Shown: positions 46,046-53,492 of the stretch, piece after piece
Numbering within the stretch: position 1 is the first letter of the stretch
Layout of the letters: each line of letters begins with the position of its first letter
DNA from: Flexivirga meconopsidis
GTDB lineage: Bacteria; Actinomycetota; Actinomycetes; Actinomycetales; Dermatophilaceae
Direction: 5' to 3'
DNA: 64,000 bases
Assembly: GCF_026162425.1 (NCBI RefSeq)
Contig: NZ_JAOBQJ010000001.1
Span: 124,001 to 188,000, forward strand
The notes under the pieces: model-generated
What the model saw: the letters and a program-made list of their open reading frames with translations, nothing else
Told to the model about the DNA's origin: nothing
Databases searched by the model: none
Made by a program: the position numbers and the translations under genes

Positions 46046-46384
46046 TCAGCTGGTGCGCTTCCTGGATCGTTCGGAGTAGAACCGTTCCATCTGAGCAGCG
46101 AGCACCTCGGGTGACCGCTCGAACCACCAGGCAGGCGGCACCTCGAGCACCTCGGTGAGTCCGGCCAGCAGGATCAGGGTCGGGTTGGACCGGCGGCGTT
46201 GCCCTGTGGTCCGGTCGAGTTCGCCGGCAACGAGCCGGTTGATCTGGTTGCGCGAAGTGCCGAAGCCGAGCTGCTGCAGGGCTTCTGCAACCTCGCGGGC
46301 GGACATGCCGGCACGATCCATCGCAGCGCTCAGTTGGCCGGAGAAGTCCGGGATCAGCGACCACACACTCTCGTCGAGCTTCAT
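46046..46384 (-). CDS. EspR-like XRE regulator, cassette copy 1
   Basis: The 112-residue protein has a helix-turn-helix (FSGQLSAAMDRAGMSAREVAEALQQLGFGTSRNQINRLVAGE) and then RRSNPTLILLAGLTEVLEVPPAWWFE. This is the layout of EspR-type nucleoid or regulatory proteins. The paralogue at 49149 shares PDFSxxLxAAMD, NPTxIxxAG and the VPxxWxF end. I use the ATG at 46384 because GAGGA lies eight bases upstream. The GTG at 46414 lies inside the palindrome at 46410. It is divergent from the small-protein gene. Confidence 0.85.
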   Translation of the reverse strand: MKLDESVWSLIPDFSGQLSAAMDRAGMSAREVAEALQQLGFGTSRNQINRLVAGELDRTTGQRRRSNPTLILLAGLTEVLEVPPAWWFERSPEVLAAQMERFYSERSRKRTS

Positions 46385-46409
46385 CGCGCCATCCTCGCAT
46401 TGCCTCGAT

Positions 46410-46425
46410 GACACGTATACGTGTC
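46410..46425. promoter_or_regulatory. Palindromic operator, cassette 1
   Basis: GACACGTATACGTGTC is a perfect 16-bp palindrome 25 bp upstream of the XRE start, between the divergent XRE and small-protein genes. It is a likely binding site for one of the two cassette regulators. Confidence 0.55.
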
Positions 46426-46515
46426 ACTCTTCTTTACCAATTCCTTACCAAATCTTGAATCATCCGCGTCTTGTGCTGGGATGACGCGCCGTAGCACGCT
46501 AAGAAGTAGAGGTTC

Positions 46516-46544
46516 TTGACACTTTTACGTTACACACGTTTGAT
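46516..46544 (+). promoter_or_regulatory. Probable promoter of the cassette 1 small-protein gene
   Basis: A consensus -35 box TTGACA (46516-46521) is followed by 17 bases and a TTTGAT -10-like box (46539-46544). The start codon is at 46566, with a GAGGTG ribosome site between. Confidence 0.5.
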
Positions 46545-46565
46545 CCGGTTCGAGGTGATTGGCGA

Positions 46566-46913
46566 GTGAGCATCCAAGCAGCGACAGACCGCCACTGGGA
46601 TCCGATGGCGTGCACCGATTTGGTGACCAGTGCCGCGGACGCCGCCAAGCACATCGGTGCGGTCGACGTCGCGCTGCACGACGAGGTGCTCGATGTCGAC
46701 GGCATCGACCTGCCCGAGCTGCTCCACGGGCTCGACGTCATGGACGACCAGGCACGCGCGACGGCTTCCCGTGTGGAGGACGCCGCGATCATCAGTGAGC
46801 ACGGCGACGTGCAGCTGCCGGACTTCCTCTGGCGCCGTTGGGAGGACGCGCAGCGCAAGCTCGACCACATCGCGACGCTGCGTGCAGCCCTCTCACTGGC
46901 CAGGACCGCCTAG
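46566..46913 (+). CDS. Small protein with VQLP-W-RW motif, cassette copy 1
   Basis: The 115-residue soluble, acidic protein has no recognised domain. Its C-terminal half, GDVQLPDFLWRRWEDAQRKL, matches GHVQLPPGSWARWGREQRTI of the protein at 49676. The N-halves also share the order R-WD, L-x-V-x-G and Q-x-R-x-x-A. It starts at a GTG with GAGGTG eight bases upstream and precedes the MFS gene, with a strong terminator between. It may be a regulatory or adaptor protein of the cassette; this is inference. Confidence 0.75.
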   Translation: MSIQAATDRHWDPMACTDLVTSAADAAKHIGAVDVALHDEVLDVDGIDLPELLHGLDVMDDQARATASRVEDAAIISEHGDVQLPDFLWRRWEDAQRKLDHIATLRAALSLARTA

Positions 46914-46965
46914 ATCCCTGGGGAATTGCACGGCGGACAGTCGTGGGGGAATGGGAGGGGAACTT

Positions 46966-46997
46966 GAAGGCCCCGGGCGTAGTTGCCCGGGGCCTTC
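46966..46997 (+). terminator. Terminator after the cassette 1 small-protein gene
   Basis: A perfect 13-bp stem GAAGGCCCCGGGC / GCCCGGGGCCTTC with a six-base loop is followed by AGGTATTTGTTTG. It isolates the small-protein transcript from the MFS gene. Confidence 0.85.
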
Positions 46998-47076
46998 AGG
47001 TATTTGTTTGTCGGTGGCGCTGATCGCCCCTTGTGGATAGCCCCGCAGGTAGGTCGCCGCTCACTACCGTGAACCC

Positions 47077-48336
47077 GTGAGCACCCCCTTGCAGACACGC
47101 TGGACTGCCGGCGAGGTGCTTGGCGTCGGCCGGTTCCGGGCATTTCTGACCGTCTATGTGCTCGACGTCGCCGCCGACGCGATGTGGTTGGTCACGGTCG
47201 GGTGGGTCGCGGCCGGTGCGCCCAACAGCATCTACACCGGTGTCGTGTTGGCTGCCGGGTCGATCCCTCACGTGTTCTTCCTCTTCCGCGGAGGTCTGCG
47301 GGCAGATCGGATCGGCTCGGGTGCGCTGCTCCGCCGGACGATGCCGGTGCGGTTGGCGTTGCTGTTGTTATGGGCCGCAATCGCAACCTCAACCGTCGGC
47401 ACGTGGCGCCTGCTCGCCGTGCTCGCGGTGACTTTCGCAATTGGCGCGGTCGCCGGTTACCACGATCCGGCGATGTTGAAGTACCCGACTGAGCTCCTGC
47501 CTCGTGAGGGCCGGGCCAGCGCTCTCAAGGTCGAACGGTTGTCGACCCGATTCGCCCAGGCTGCAGGCGCTTTCGCGGGCGGCTGGCTGTTGGGCACCGG
47601 TGGCGTGTCGGCGGCGTCACTCGTCGGCGCTGGGCTGCTCGTCACCACTGTCGTCATCCTTGCCCGACTGGCCCGGCAGCCGGGCAAGACGACGGTGGCC
47701 ACCGCCGCAGAAGACTCGTCGATCGGTCAGGGCCTCGGCTATGTGCGGCGTCACCGGATCCTGCGATGGACCATCACCAGCCAAGGCATCGTCAACCTGA
47801 TCAGCGCAGCCGCAATCATGGCAATCCTGCCGTTGAAGGCACGGCACGCCGGTTGGGACGCCAGCGCGTATGGCGGCTCCTTCGGCGCCTACGGGATTGG
47901 CATCACCCTCGGGACCGCTGGCACTTTGCGGCTGACGCGCCTGTCCACCCGAGCTGGGCTCCTCATCGGCCTGGGCGGAGCTGTCATCTCGTCCGGCGCG
48001 GTGGTGGCGATCGGCTTCGCGAACACGCAGATGCTGACCTCCATCAGCGCCTTGATCATGGGACTGAGCATCGGGCCCGTCGGGCCAATGCTCGGTGGCT
48101 TCACGCGTGAGGAAGTGCCCGACACCCTCATCGGCCGGGTCATGTCCGTCGTCTCGGCGGTGACCGGCGGCATCGAACCGATAGGCGCGCTGATCGTCGG
48201 TGGCGTCGCGGCAATCGTGACGATCGATCAGACAGCGCAGATCCTCGGCGGGCTATCCACCGCCGCGTGTGCTGCATGCCTTGTCGCCGTATGGCGCAAC
48301 TCCCGCGAGGCTGTCGCGCAGGAGACTTCTGACTAA
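47077..48336 (+). CDS. MFS transporter, cassette copy 1
   Basis: The 419-residue, 12-helix protein has GVGRFRAFLTVYVLDVAADAMW, the loop motif GGLRADRIGSGALLRRTMPVRLA and KYPTELLPREGRASALKVERL. It is paralogous to the MFS genes at 50357, 37624 and 36345. The family resembles small-molecule exporters, but the substrate is unknown. It is the last gene of cassette 1, and two repeated hairpins follow its stop. Confidence 0.9.
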   Translation: MSTPLQTRWTAGEVLGVGRFRAFLTVYVLDVAADAMWLVTVGWVAAGAPNSIYTGVVLAAGSIPHVFFLFRGGLRADRIGSGALLRRTMPVRLALLLLWAAIATSTVGTWRLLAVLAVTFAIGAVAGYHDPAMLKYPTELLPREGRASALKVERLSTRFAQAAGAFAGGWLLGTGGVSAASLVGAGLLVTTVVILARLARQPGKTTVATAAEDSSIGQGLGYVRRHRILRWTITSQGIVNLISAAAIMAILPLKARHAGWDASAYGGSFGAYGIGITLGTAGTLRLTRLSTRAGLLIGLGGAVISSGAVVAIGFANTQMLTSISALIMGLSIGPVGPMLGGFTREEVPDTLIGRVMSVVSAVTGGIEPIGALIVGGVAAIVTIDQTAQILGGLSTAACAACLVAVWRNSREAVAQETSD

Positions 48337-48350
48337 CATCTCTTCGTCGG

Positions 48351-48425
48351 TAGAACCTCGGGTGGCTGCACCACCCGACTCATCCTCGTAGAACCTCGGG
48401 TGGCTGCACCACCCGACTCATCCTC
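48351..48425. repeat. Tandem 38-bp repeat, each with a hairpin
   Basis: A 37-38-bp unit beginning TAGAACCTCGGGTGGCTGCA occurs twice in tandem at 48351 and 48389, with no mismatch over 37 bases. Each unit holds CGGGTGG, five bases, CCACCCG, a seven-bp stem. It lies 14 bp after the MFS stop and before cassette 2. It may be a doubled terminator or a duplication scar. Confidence 0.75.
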
Positions 48426-48530
48426 CGCGGCCGCTAAGAAGCACCACGCCTGCACCTCCAACGCGTACGCCCCGATGACCAAATCCTTTGATGAGCGTAC
48501 CCGAACTCTTGCCCACATACACTCTGTCGA

Positions 48531-49112
48531 GTGGGAGATCTTCGGACACCAGACGTTACTGCGGGCGTACTCGAAACCATGTCAGAGCCTGTGCGGTGGC
48601 GGACGTACATTCACCTTCGCAACTTTGGGCCAATGAAGGCCGCTGGGCTCGCCAGGCGCCTGGGGGTCGGTGAGACGAGCATGCAGCGCCACCTCGTCGC
48701 GATGCAGGAGGTCGGCTTCGTCGCGCCAGATGACGAAGGCAAGCCGGAACGGCAGCGTCTGTGGAGCCATGTTCCGGGGGGACTCCGACTGACGCAACTC
48801 GTTGGGAACGACGCGGTCGACCCCTTGGCGATGCGTCGATGGATGCAGGCCTTCCTTCTCAGCCAACACCAGTTCCTTCGCGAATGGGTCCTCGACGAGA
48901 CCAACTGGCCGGTCGAGTGGGCACAGGCAAGCATGAATCACGACTACTGGTTCAGGCTCAATGCGAGGGAACTGGAGGAGCTCACGAACGAATTGCGCGC
49001 TGTGCTTGAGTCTGAGAAGTGGGCCAGCAAGACGGTTGAACGCGTGGGTGCAGACGACACCACGGTACTGGTGTACGTGCCGGCCAATGCGGTCCCGGTC
49101 AGGGATCGCTAG
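48531..49112 (+). CDS. Winged-helix (ArsR-like) regulator, cassette copy 2
   Basis: The 193-residue protein is a paralogue of the one at 45436. It shares EPVRWRTYIHLRNFGPMKAAGLARRLGVGETSMQRHL, the MRRWMQAFLLSQHQFLREW stretch and HDYWFRLNARELEELTNEL. It starts at a GTG at 48531, where a GGGAG lies close by but no ideal ribosome site. It is convergent with the XRE gene at 49149 and is a likely regulator of cassette 2. Confidence 0.83.
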   Translation: MGDLRTPDVTAGVLETMSEPVRWRTYIHLRNFGPMKAAGLARRLGVGETSMQRHLVAMQEVGFVAPDDEGKPERQRLWSHVPGGLRLTQLVGNDAVDPLAMRRWMQAFLLSQHQFLREWVLDETNWPVEWAQASMNHDYWFRLNARELEELTNELRAVLESEKWASKTVERVGADDTTVLVYVPANAVPVRDR

Positions 49113-49148
49113 TCGTCACTCCTTCGCATTCGCGTTCGAGCAGAGGAG

Positions 49149-49484
49149 TCAGTCGGCGAGAAGATTCTCGGCATAGCGCTCAATAAGTGTGTCTTGTTCA
49201 TCGATCAATGAGTCGCTCATGCTGAAGAACCACTGCACCGGTACGCCACATGCCCGCGACATACCCGCGATAACGATGAACGTGGGATTGGCATGTCGCG
49301 ACTCAGGCTGGTCTGACCGGCCCTTCAAGAGCCGATGGACGTGGTTGGGGTTCATCCCTTCGAGGCCGAGTTCGTTCAAACGCTCGCTCAGCTGTCGATT
49401 CGTCAGCCCGGCGTAGTCCATCGCCGCCGCCAGACGGTCCGAAAAGTCCGGGACCATCCCCCAGCACTCGTCTGTCACCCTCAC
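49149..49484 (-). CDS. EspR-like XRE regulator, cassette copy 2
   Basis: The 111-residue protein is a paralogue of 46046. It has PDFSDRLAAAMDYAGLTNRQLSERLNELGLEGMNPNHVHRLLKG, then NPTFIVIAGMSRACGVPVQWFFSM. The GTG at 49484 or the GTG two codons later (49478) could be the start. It is divergent from the small-protein gene at 49676, with 191 bp between them. It likely binds that region, but the specific operator is not obvious here. Confidence 0.83.
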   Translation of the reverse strand: MRVTDECWGMVPDFSDRLAAAMDYAGLTNRQLSERLNELGLEGMNPNHVHRLLKGRSDQPESRHANPTFIVIAGMSRACGVPVQWFFSMSDSLIDEQDTLIERYAENLLAD

Positions 49485-49507
49485 GCTTACACATCCTAAA
49501 GGAGATC

Positions 49508-49561
49508 ATGGTCGTCAACGGGGCAATACCGAACCTTTACGAAACGCGGAAACTCCCTTGA
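49508..49561 (+). CDS. Possible 17-residue leader peptide, cassette 2
   Basis: ATG at 49508 is preceded by AAAGGAGATC, a strong ribosome site, and encodes MVVNGAIPNLYETRKLP and a stop. The stop overlaps the -35-like TTGACC at 49558, so it would need a transcript starting further upstream. Coding evidence is only the ribosome site. Confidence 0.2.
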   Translation: MVVNGAIPNLYETRKLP

Positions 49562-49584
49562 CCAAACACGTGGTTCCGTAGAGA
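49558..49584 (+). promoter_or_regulatory. Possible promoter of cassette 2 leader and small-protein genes
   Basis: TTGACC at 49558 is a near-consensus -35 box. TAGAGA at 49579 is a poor -10 with a short 15-base spacer. It lies just upstream of the short open frame at 49618. Confidence 0.3.
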
Positions 49585-49617
49585 TGCCACACCTAGCCTT
49601 CAACCTTTAGGAGATTC

Positions 49618-49683
49618 ATGAAGCTGGATCTTCTAGCTAGGTGGCACCACGTCACACCGAGGTCGGAGTCTGTCCATGCGTAG
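49618..49683 (+). CDS. Possible 21-residue leader peptide, cassette 2
   Basis: ATG at 49618 follows TTTAGGAGATTC, a strong ribosome site, and encodes 21 residues beginning MKLDLLARWHH and ending SESVHA. Its stop overlaps the small-protein start at 49676 by 8 bp, so it could couple translation or act as a regulatory peptide. No homology supports it. Confidence 0.35.
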   Translation: MKLDLLARWHHVTPRSESVHA

Positions 49684-50071
49684 TCCGTCACCAAGTTCTC
49701 TGCCTCAAGATGGGGCGATCAGCGTTCCGCTCGCAGAACGCTGGGACCATGAGTTGTGCCTCGTTCTCGGACGTGCTGTCGCCGACATGCTCTCGCCACA
49801 ACCGGTCGAAGTCTCAATCTTGGAAGGACACCTGCACATCAGGGGGCTGCAGGACTCCCAACTGATTGCAGCTCTCCACCTGCTGACGCAACTCTCTCGA
49901 CGGCGCGCGGAAGCGATCGCGGCAACCGCGCGAGTTGCAGCTTCCGGCCACGTTCAGCTACCACCGGGTTCCTGGGCCCGTTGGGGTCGAGAACAGCGCA
50001 CGATCGGCCAAGCTGGCGCACTCTGCGTTGCAATCGAAGCCTTTGCCCACACTGATGCGAATCTCTCGTAG
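49676..50071 (+). CDS. Small protein with VQLP-W-RW motif, cassette copy 2
   Basis: The 131-residue protein is paralogous to the one at 46566 through GHVQLPPGSWARWGREQRTI and the preceding VEVSILEGHLHIRGL and ALHLLTQLSRRRAEAIA segments. The GGAG seven bases upstream supports the ATG at 49676, which overlaps the short frame before it. No known domain and no membrane segment are seen. It lies divergent from the EspR-like regulator and 285 bp upstream of the MFS gene. Confidence 0.72.
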   Translation: MRSPSPSSLPQDGAISVPLAERWDHELCLVLGRAVADMLSPQPVEVSILEGHLHIRGLQDSQLIAALHLLTQLSRRRAEAIAATARVAASGHVQLPPGSWARWGREQRTIGQAGALCVAIEAFAHTDANLS

Positions 50072-50162
50072 TACGTCTCGTCTTGCCAAGTCTTTACTAT
50101 TCCAGGGCGAGTACTGGATGTGAATAGCCCTCAACGGTCCTCGGCTCTGGTCTACTGAATCT

Positions 50163-50360
50163 GTGATGGCCGTTGCACCCCTTGGAGGAAGATCGGGTGC
50201 CGAAAGAGCGCGGCTATCGTCCGCAACTCCCGTTCAACTGCCTAGAGGGCACGTTCGACCGGCTGTCGTCAATGGGGGAACATCCGCCCCGGGGTCTCAA
50301 CTCGTCACATCTTCACCACGACCGTCGGTCTCACTCGCGATTGCTCTCGAGACGAAGTGA
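50163..50360 (+). CDS. Doubtful 65-residue frame overlapping the MFS start
   Basis: This GTG-started frame ends in a TGA that overlaps the MFS GTG at 50357 by 4 bp, which could mean translational coupling. A better ribosome site, TGGAGGAA, precedes a GTG at 50197 in another frame. Neither product is recognised, and the stretch 50072-50356 otherwise shows no gene. The codon pattern does not settle it. Confidence 0.25.
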   Translation: MMAVAPLGGRSGAERARLSSATPVQLPRGHVRPAVVNGGTSAPGSQLVTSSPRPSVSLAIALETK

Positions 50361-51604
50361 CCGCAACAACAGGTGGGCAGGCGTCACTAACCGCCGGACA
50401 GGTCATCCGGCACCGCCACGTACGCCCGTATCTCGCAGCCCTCGCGCTCGACCTGATCGGCGACTCGCTGTGGTTCGTCACGCTCGGATGGGTCGCGGCC
50501 CGAGCCCCGTCCGCGTTGTGGAGTGGCCTGATCTTCTGCGCCGGCGCCGTTCCGGCGGCAGCCTTCACCCTGCTTGGTGGGGCGTTGATCGACCGGCTCG
50601 GCTCCGGCCGGGCTGTGCTGATGACCGAGTCGGTCAGACTCGCGGTCCTCTTGGCGTGGACGGTCGCGATGGTGGTCGACACGACACCGCTCGTGGTGTT
50701 GCCGGTCCTTGCCTTCGTCATCGGTGCGGTCGACGGACTCCACCAACCGGCGATGGAGGTCTTCCCCACCGATCTGGTGCCGGAGAACGGACAAACGACC
50801 ATCGCCGGCATCGAAAAGCTCATCATGCGCGGTGCCCAGGTCATCGCCGGAGCCGCCGGAGGCTGGCTGCTCTCCGATGTCGGACTCGCCGGTCCGTCGA
50901 TTGCCGGTGCCGTCGCCTTCTTCGTCGCGCTCGGGCTGTTCGCCAGGATCACGACCACGCAACAATTGACGCCACCCACTGCAGACACAGATCTGTTCCG
51001 TGCCGCGCGTGCCGGCTGGGGGATCGTCGCCGTGGATCCGGTAATGCGGCACACGATTCCCCTGCACGGCGTCTACAACGCCCTGACCGCCGGTCTGACC
51101 CTCACCGGCTACCCCCTCAAAGCGCGGGGACATCACTGGTCAGCCGCTCAGTTCGGCCTCGGGTACGCCGTGTGGGCAGCGGGGCTGGCAATCGGATCCT
51201 TTGTGATGATCCGCGCGGTCAACAAACTTCGCCACAAGGTGCGCGCTGCCGTCGTGCTGATGGTCGCCGTCGGGACTTGCATCATCGCGCTTGGCGCAGC
51301 CGACAACCTCACCGTTTTCATCGTGCTATCGGCACTCTTCGGGCTCTGTTCCGGACCGACCGGGCCCGCACTCAGCGGATTCGTCCGCGCCCGGTCGATG
51401 AGTCTTCCGGGCGGCAAGGGCGCGGTCCTCGGCATCCTGACATTCGCCATCACCGGTCTGGAGCCCCTCGGCTACCTCGCAGTCGGGCTGGTCGCCTTCG
51501 GCACCGGAATCGACCTGGCATTCAGTGTGATCGGCGGGGTGATCGTGCTCGCCGGGTGCGGCACGTTGTGCGTGAGGGCAGTTCGCACCCAGGTCAGCCA
51601 CTGA
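50357..51604 (+). CDS. MFS transporter, cassette copy 2
   Basis: The 415-residue, 12-helix protein has VRPYLAALALDLIGDSLWFVTLGW, the loop motif GGALIDRLGSGRAVLMTESVRLAVL and FPTDLVPENGQTTIAGIEKL. It is a paralogue of 47077, though more divergent. The GTG at 50357 has a weak ribosome site, which fits coupling to an upstream frame. It is the last gene of cassette 2. The next gene is the pseudokinase of the conserved origin-proximal order. Confidence 0.87.
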   Translation: MTATTGGQASLTAGQVIRHRHVRPYLAALALDLIGDSLWFVTLGWVAARAPSALWSGLIFCAGAVPAAAFTLLGGALIDRLGSGRAVLMTESVRLAVLLAWTVAMVVDTTPLVVLPVLAFVIGAVDGLHQPAMEVFPTDLVPENGQTTIAGIEKLIMRGAQVIAGAAGGWLLSDVGLAGPSIAGAVAFFVALGLFARITTTQQLTPPTADTDLFRAARAGWGIVAVDPVMRHTIPLHGVYNALTAGLTLTGYPLKARGHHWSAAQFGLGYAVWAAGLAIGSFVMIRAVNKLRHKVRAAVVLMVAVGTCIIALGAADNLTVFIVLSALFGLCSGPTGPALSGFVRARSMSLPGGKGAVLGILTFAITGLEPLGYLAVGLVAFGTGIDLAFSVIGGVIVLAGCGTLCVRAVRTQVSH

Positions 51605-51767
51605 GATTGACGCCGATCCCGTGACCCGGCACACCGCGCCAGGTCACCGCACTGGGCAACCTGGCCTCTTAGGATGACCCGGGACATGCCGGGCCGCCAG
51701 ACGGTCCGGTTTATCGGACGAACGAGCGCACCGGACCACGCACCGGTGCCGACGGGAGCGTTGGCGA

Positions 51768-53492
51768 GTGCAGGGCATCGGCGAAAACACCGTGTTGGCG
51801 GACCGCTACACGCTGACACGGATGCTCGCGCAACGCGACGACCAAGAGCTGTGGACGGCCGCTGACTCCACGCTCGACCGGGAAGTCACCGCAACCCTTT
51901 TCCGGGCGACATCGGCCCACGCCGACGCGGCACTGGACAGCGCCCGACGAGCCGCAGGGGTCGAGGACCACCACCTGCCCCGAGTGCTCGACGTCGGCGT
52001 GCAGGACGGCACGGCATACGTCATCACCGAGGCACTGCACGGCGCCGAGTCGATGGCGTCGCTGCTGCAGTTCGACCGCCTGCCCGCCGAAGAGGTCCGC
52101 CGCCTGATCGGGGAAGCCGCCAGCGGGCTCGGCGCCGCGGCCGCTCGCGGACTCCACCACCTCCGGCTGACCCCGCACGACATCGTCCGTTCCCCCGACG
52201 GCGCAGTGTCAGTGCTCGGGCTGCCGACCGACGCCGCGCTGGCTGGCACCGACGACGTCTCGTCTGACGAGGCCTCCCGCATCGACACCGTCGCTCTCGT
52301 CGAGATCGCGTACGCCGGCCTCACCACCCGCTGGCCCGGTGCCGAATCCGTGCCAGGCCTGCTCGATGTCGACCGCCGCGCCGACGGCGAGTTGCCGGCG
52401 CCGAGCGAGCTCGCTCCCGGCGTACCCGGTGATCTCGACACGCTCTGCCGCACCACATTGGGCGCCGACGAGGGCCCCCGCACCCCCGGCGAACTCGCCC
52501 GGCAACTGGCTCCCTGGTCGTCCGAGCGCGTCTCCGACAGCGGCCGACGCCCGAGCCGTCCGGCCTCGGCGGCTCACGCTGCGCCGCTGCAGTCGGTGCC
52601 CGGCGGCGCCCCCTCAGCAACCCGTATGCCGGGCCAACCCTCCCTCACCAAGGCCCCGGCAACGGACGACGCCGCCGACCGCACAGCAGCCGTGGAGACG
52701 GCGCCCGCACGGGAGCCCGACGCCGACGAGACCGCGCAGATCTCCCGCTCGGTGCTCGACGCCGCCCGCGAGCGCACTGCACCGCCGCCCCCGGCGGCAC
52801 ACGACGACGACTACGACCCGTCGTTCACCGAGCTCGAGCCGCCGGTGCCCGGTCTGACCGGGCGCTTCGAGCCGGACCGCAGCAGCAGCAAGCTCGCGCT
52901 CCTGCTCGTCGCACTGCTGGTGGTAGTCGCAATCGTCTTCGCAGCCATCGGGCTGCGCGGCATCGGCGGTGGCAGTGGGGACAACAAGGCGGCCAGCCCG
53001 GCCACGTCCCGGTCTGCGTCGGCCTCGAAGTCGGCCAGCCCCAGCAGCAAACCGTCACCGTCCGCCAAGCCGGTGCAGATCACCAACGTCGGCTACTACG
53101 GGACCGACGGTGCCCAGAACCCGCAGATGACGGACAACGTGATCGACGGCGACCCCGCCACCTACTGGCAGAGTTTCCGCTACGGTTCGGCGGCGTTCGG
53201 CGGCGTCAAGAGCGGCGTCGGCCTCTATCTCAACCTCGGCAGCAGCCAGAAAGTCAGCACGGTCAAGATCACCACCACCGGCGGTCCGTCGACGATCAAG
53301 CTCTACCTCACCGACACGGTCGGCACCGTGAGCGACAAGACTCCCGCGGCAACCCTGACTGGCTCCGGCACCCAGACCGCTAACCTGAACGGCGCCACCG
53401 GCAAATACCTCACGGTGTGGGTGACCCAGCTGAGCCAGCAGGACACCGGCGAATACCGAGAAAGAATCAACGAGATCCAGGTGCTGTCGTGA
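51768..53492 (+). CDS. MviN-associated pseudokinase with discoidin-like domain
   Basis: The 574-residue protein has a kinase-like N-domain (LADRYTLTRMLAQRDDQELWTAAD) that lacks the Gly-rich loop, the VAIK lysine and the HRD and DFG residues. It is therefore a pseudokinase. A Pro/Ala-rich linker, one membrane helix at about residues 373-397 (LALLLVALLVVVAIVFAAIGL) and an extracellular F5/8-type-C-like domain (NVIDGDPATYWQSFRYG) follow. In mycobacteria the equivalent is fused to MurJ and binds FhaA to control peptidoglycan synthesis. Here it is a separate gene, and its stop overlaps sigM. Confidence 0.88.
   Translation: MQGIGENTVLADRYTLTRMLAQRDDQELWTAADSTLDREVTATLFRATSAHADAALDSARRAAGVEDHHLPRVLDVGVQDGTAYVITEALHGAESMASLLQFDRLPAEEVRRLIGEAASGLGAAAARGLHHLRLTPHDIVRSPDGAVSVLGLPTDAALAGTDDVSSDEASRIDTVALVEIAYAGLTTRWPGAESVPGLLDVDRRADGELPAPSELAPGVPGDLDTLCRTTLGADEGPRTPGELARQLAPWSSERVSDSGRRPSRPASAAHAAPLQSVPGGAPSATRMPGQPSLTKAPATDDAADRTAAVETAPAREPDADETAQISRSVLDAARERTAPPPPAAHDDDYDPSFTELEPPVPGLTGRFEPDRSSSKLALLLVALLVVVAIVFAAIGLRGIGGGSGDNKAASPATSRSASASKSASPSSKPSPSAKPVQITNVGYYGTDGAQNPQMTDNVIDGDPATYWQSFRYGSAAFGGVKSGVGLYLNLGSSQKVSTVKITTTGGPSTIKLYLTDTVGTVSDKTPAATLTGSGTQTANLNGATGKYLTVWVTQLSQQDTGEYRERINEIQVLS

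Noticed and set aside
47031-47040. TTGTGGATAG, a DnaA-box-like word
   Set aside because: A single imperfect match far from dnaA, with no cluster.
50163-50360. VQLPRG in the short frame as a third copy of the small-protein motif
   Set aside because: Only the four-residue VQLP matches; the following W and RW residues are absent, so it is probably chance.
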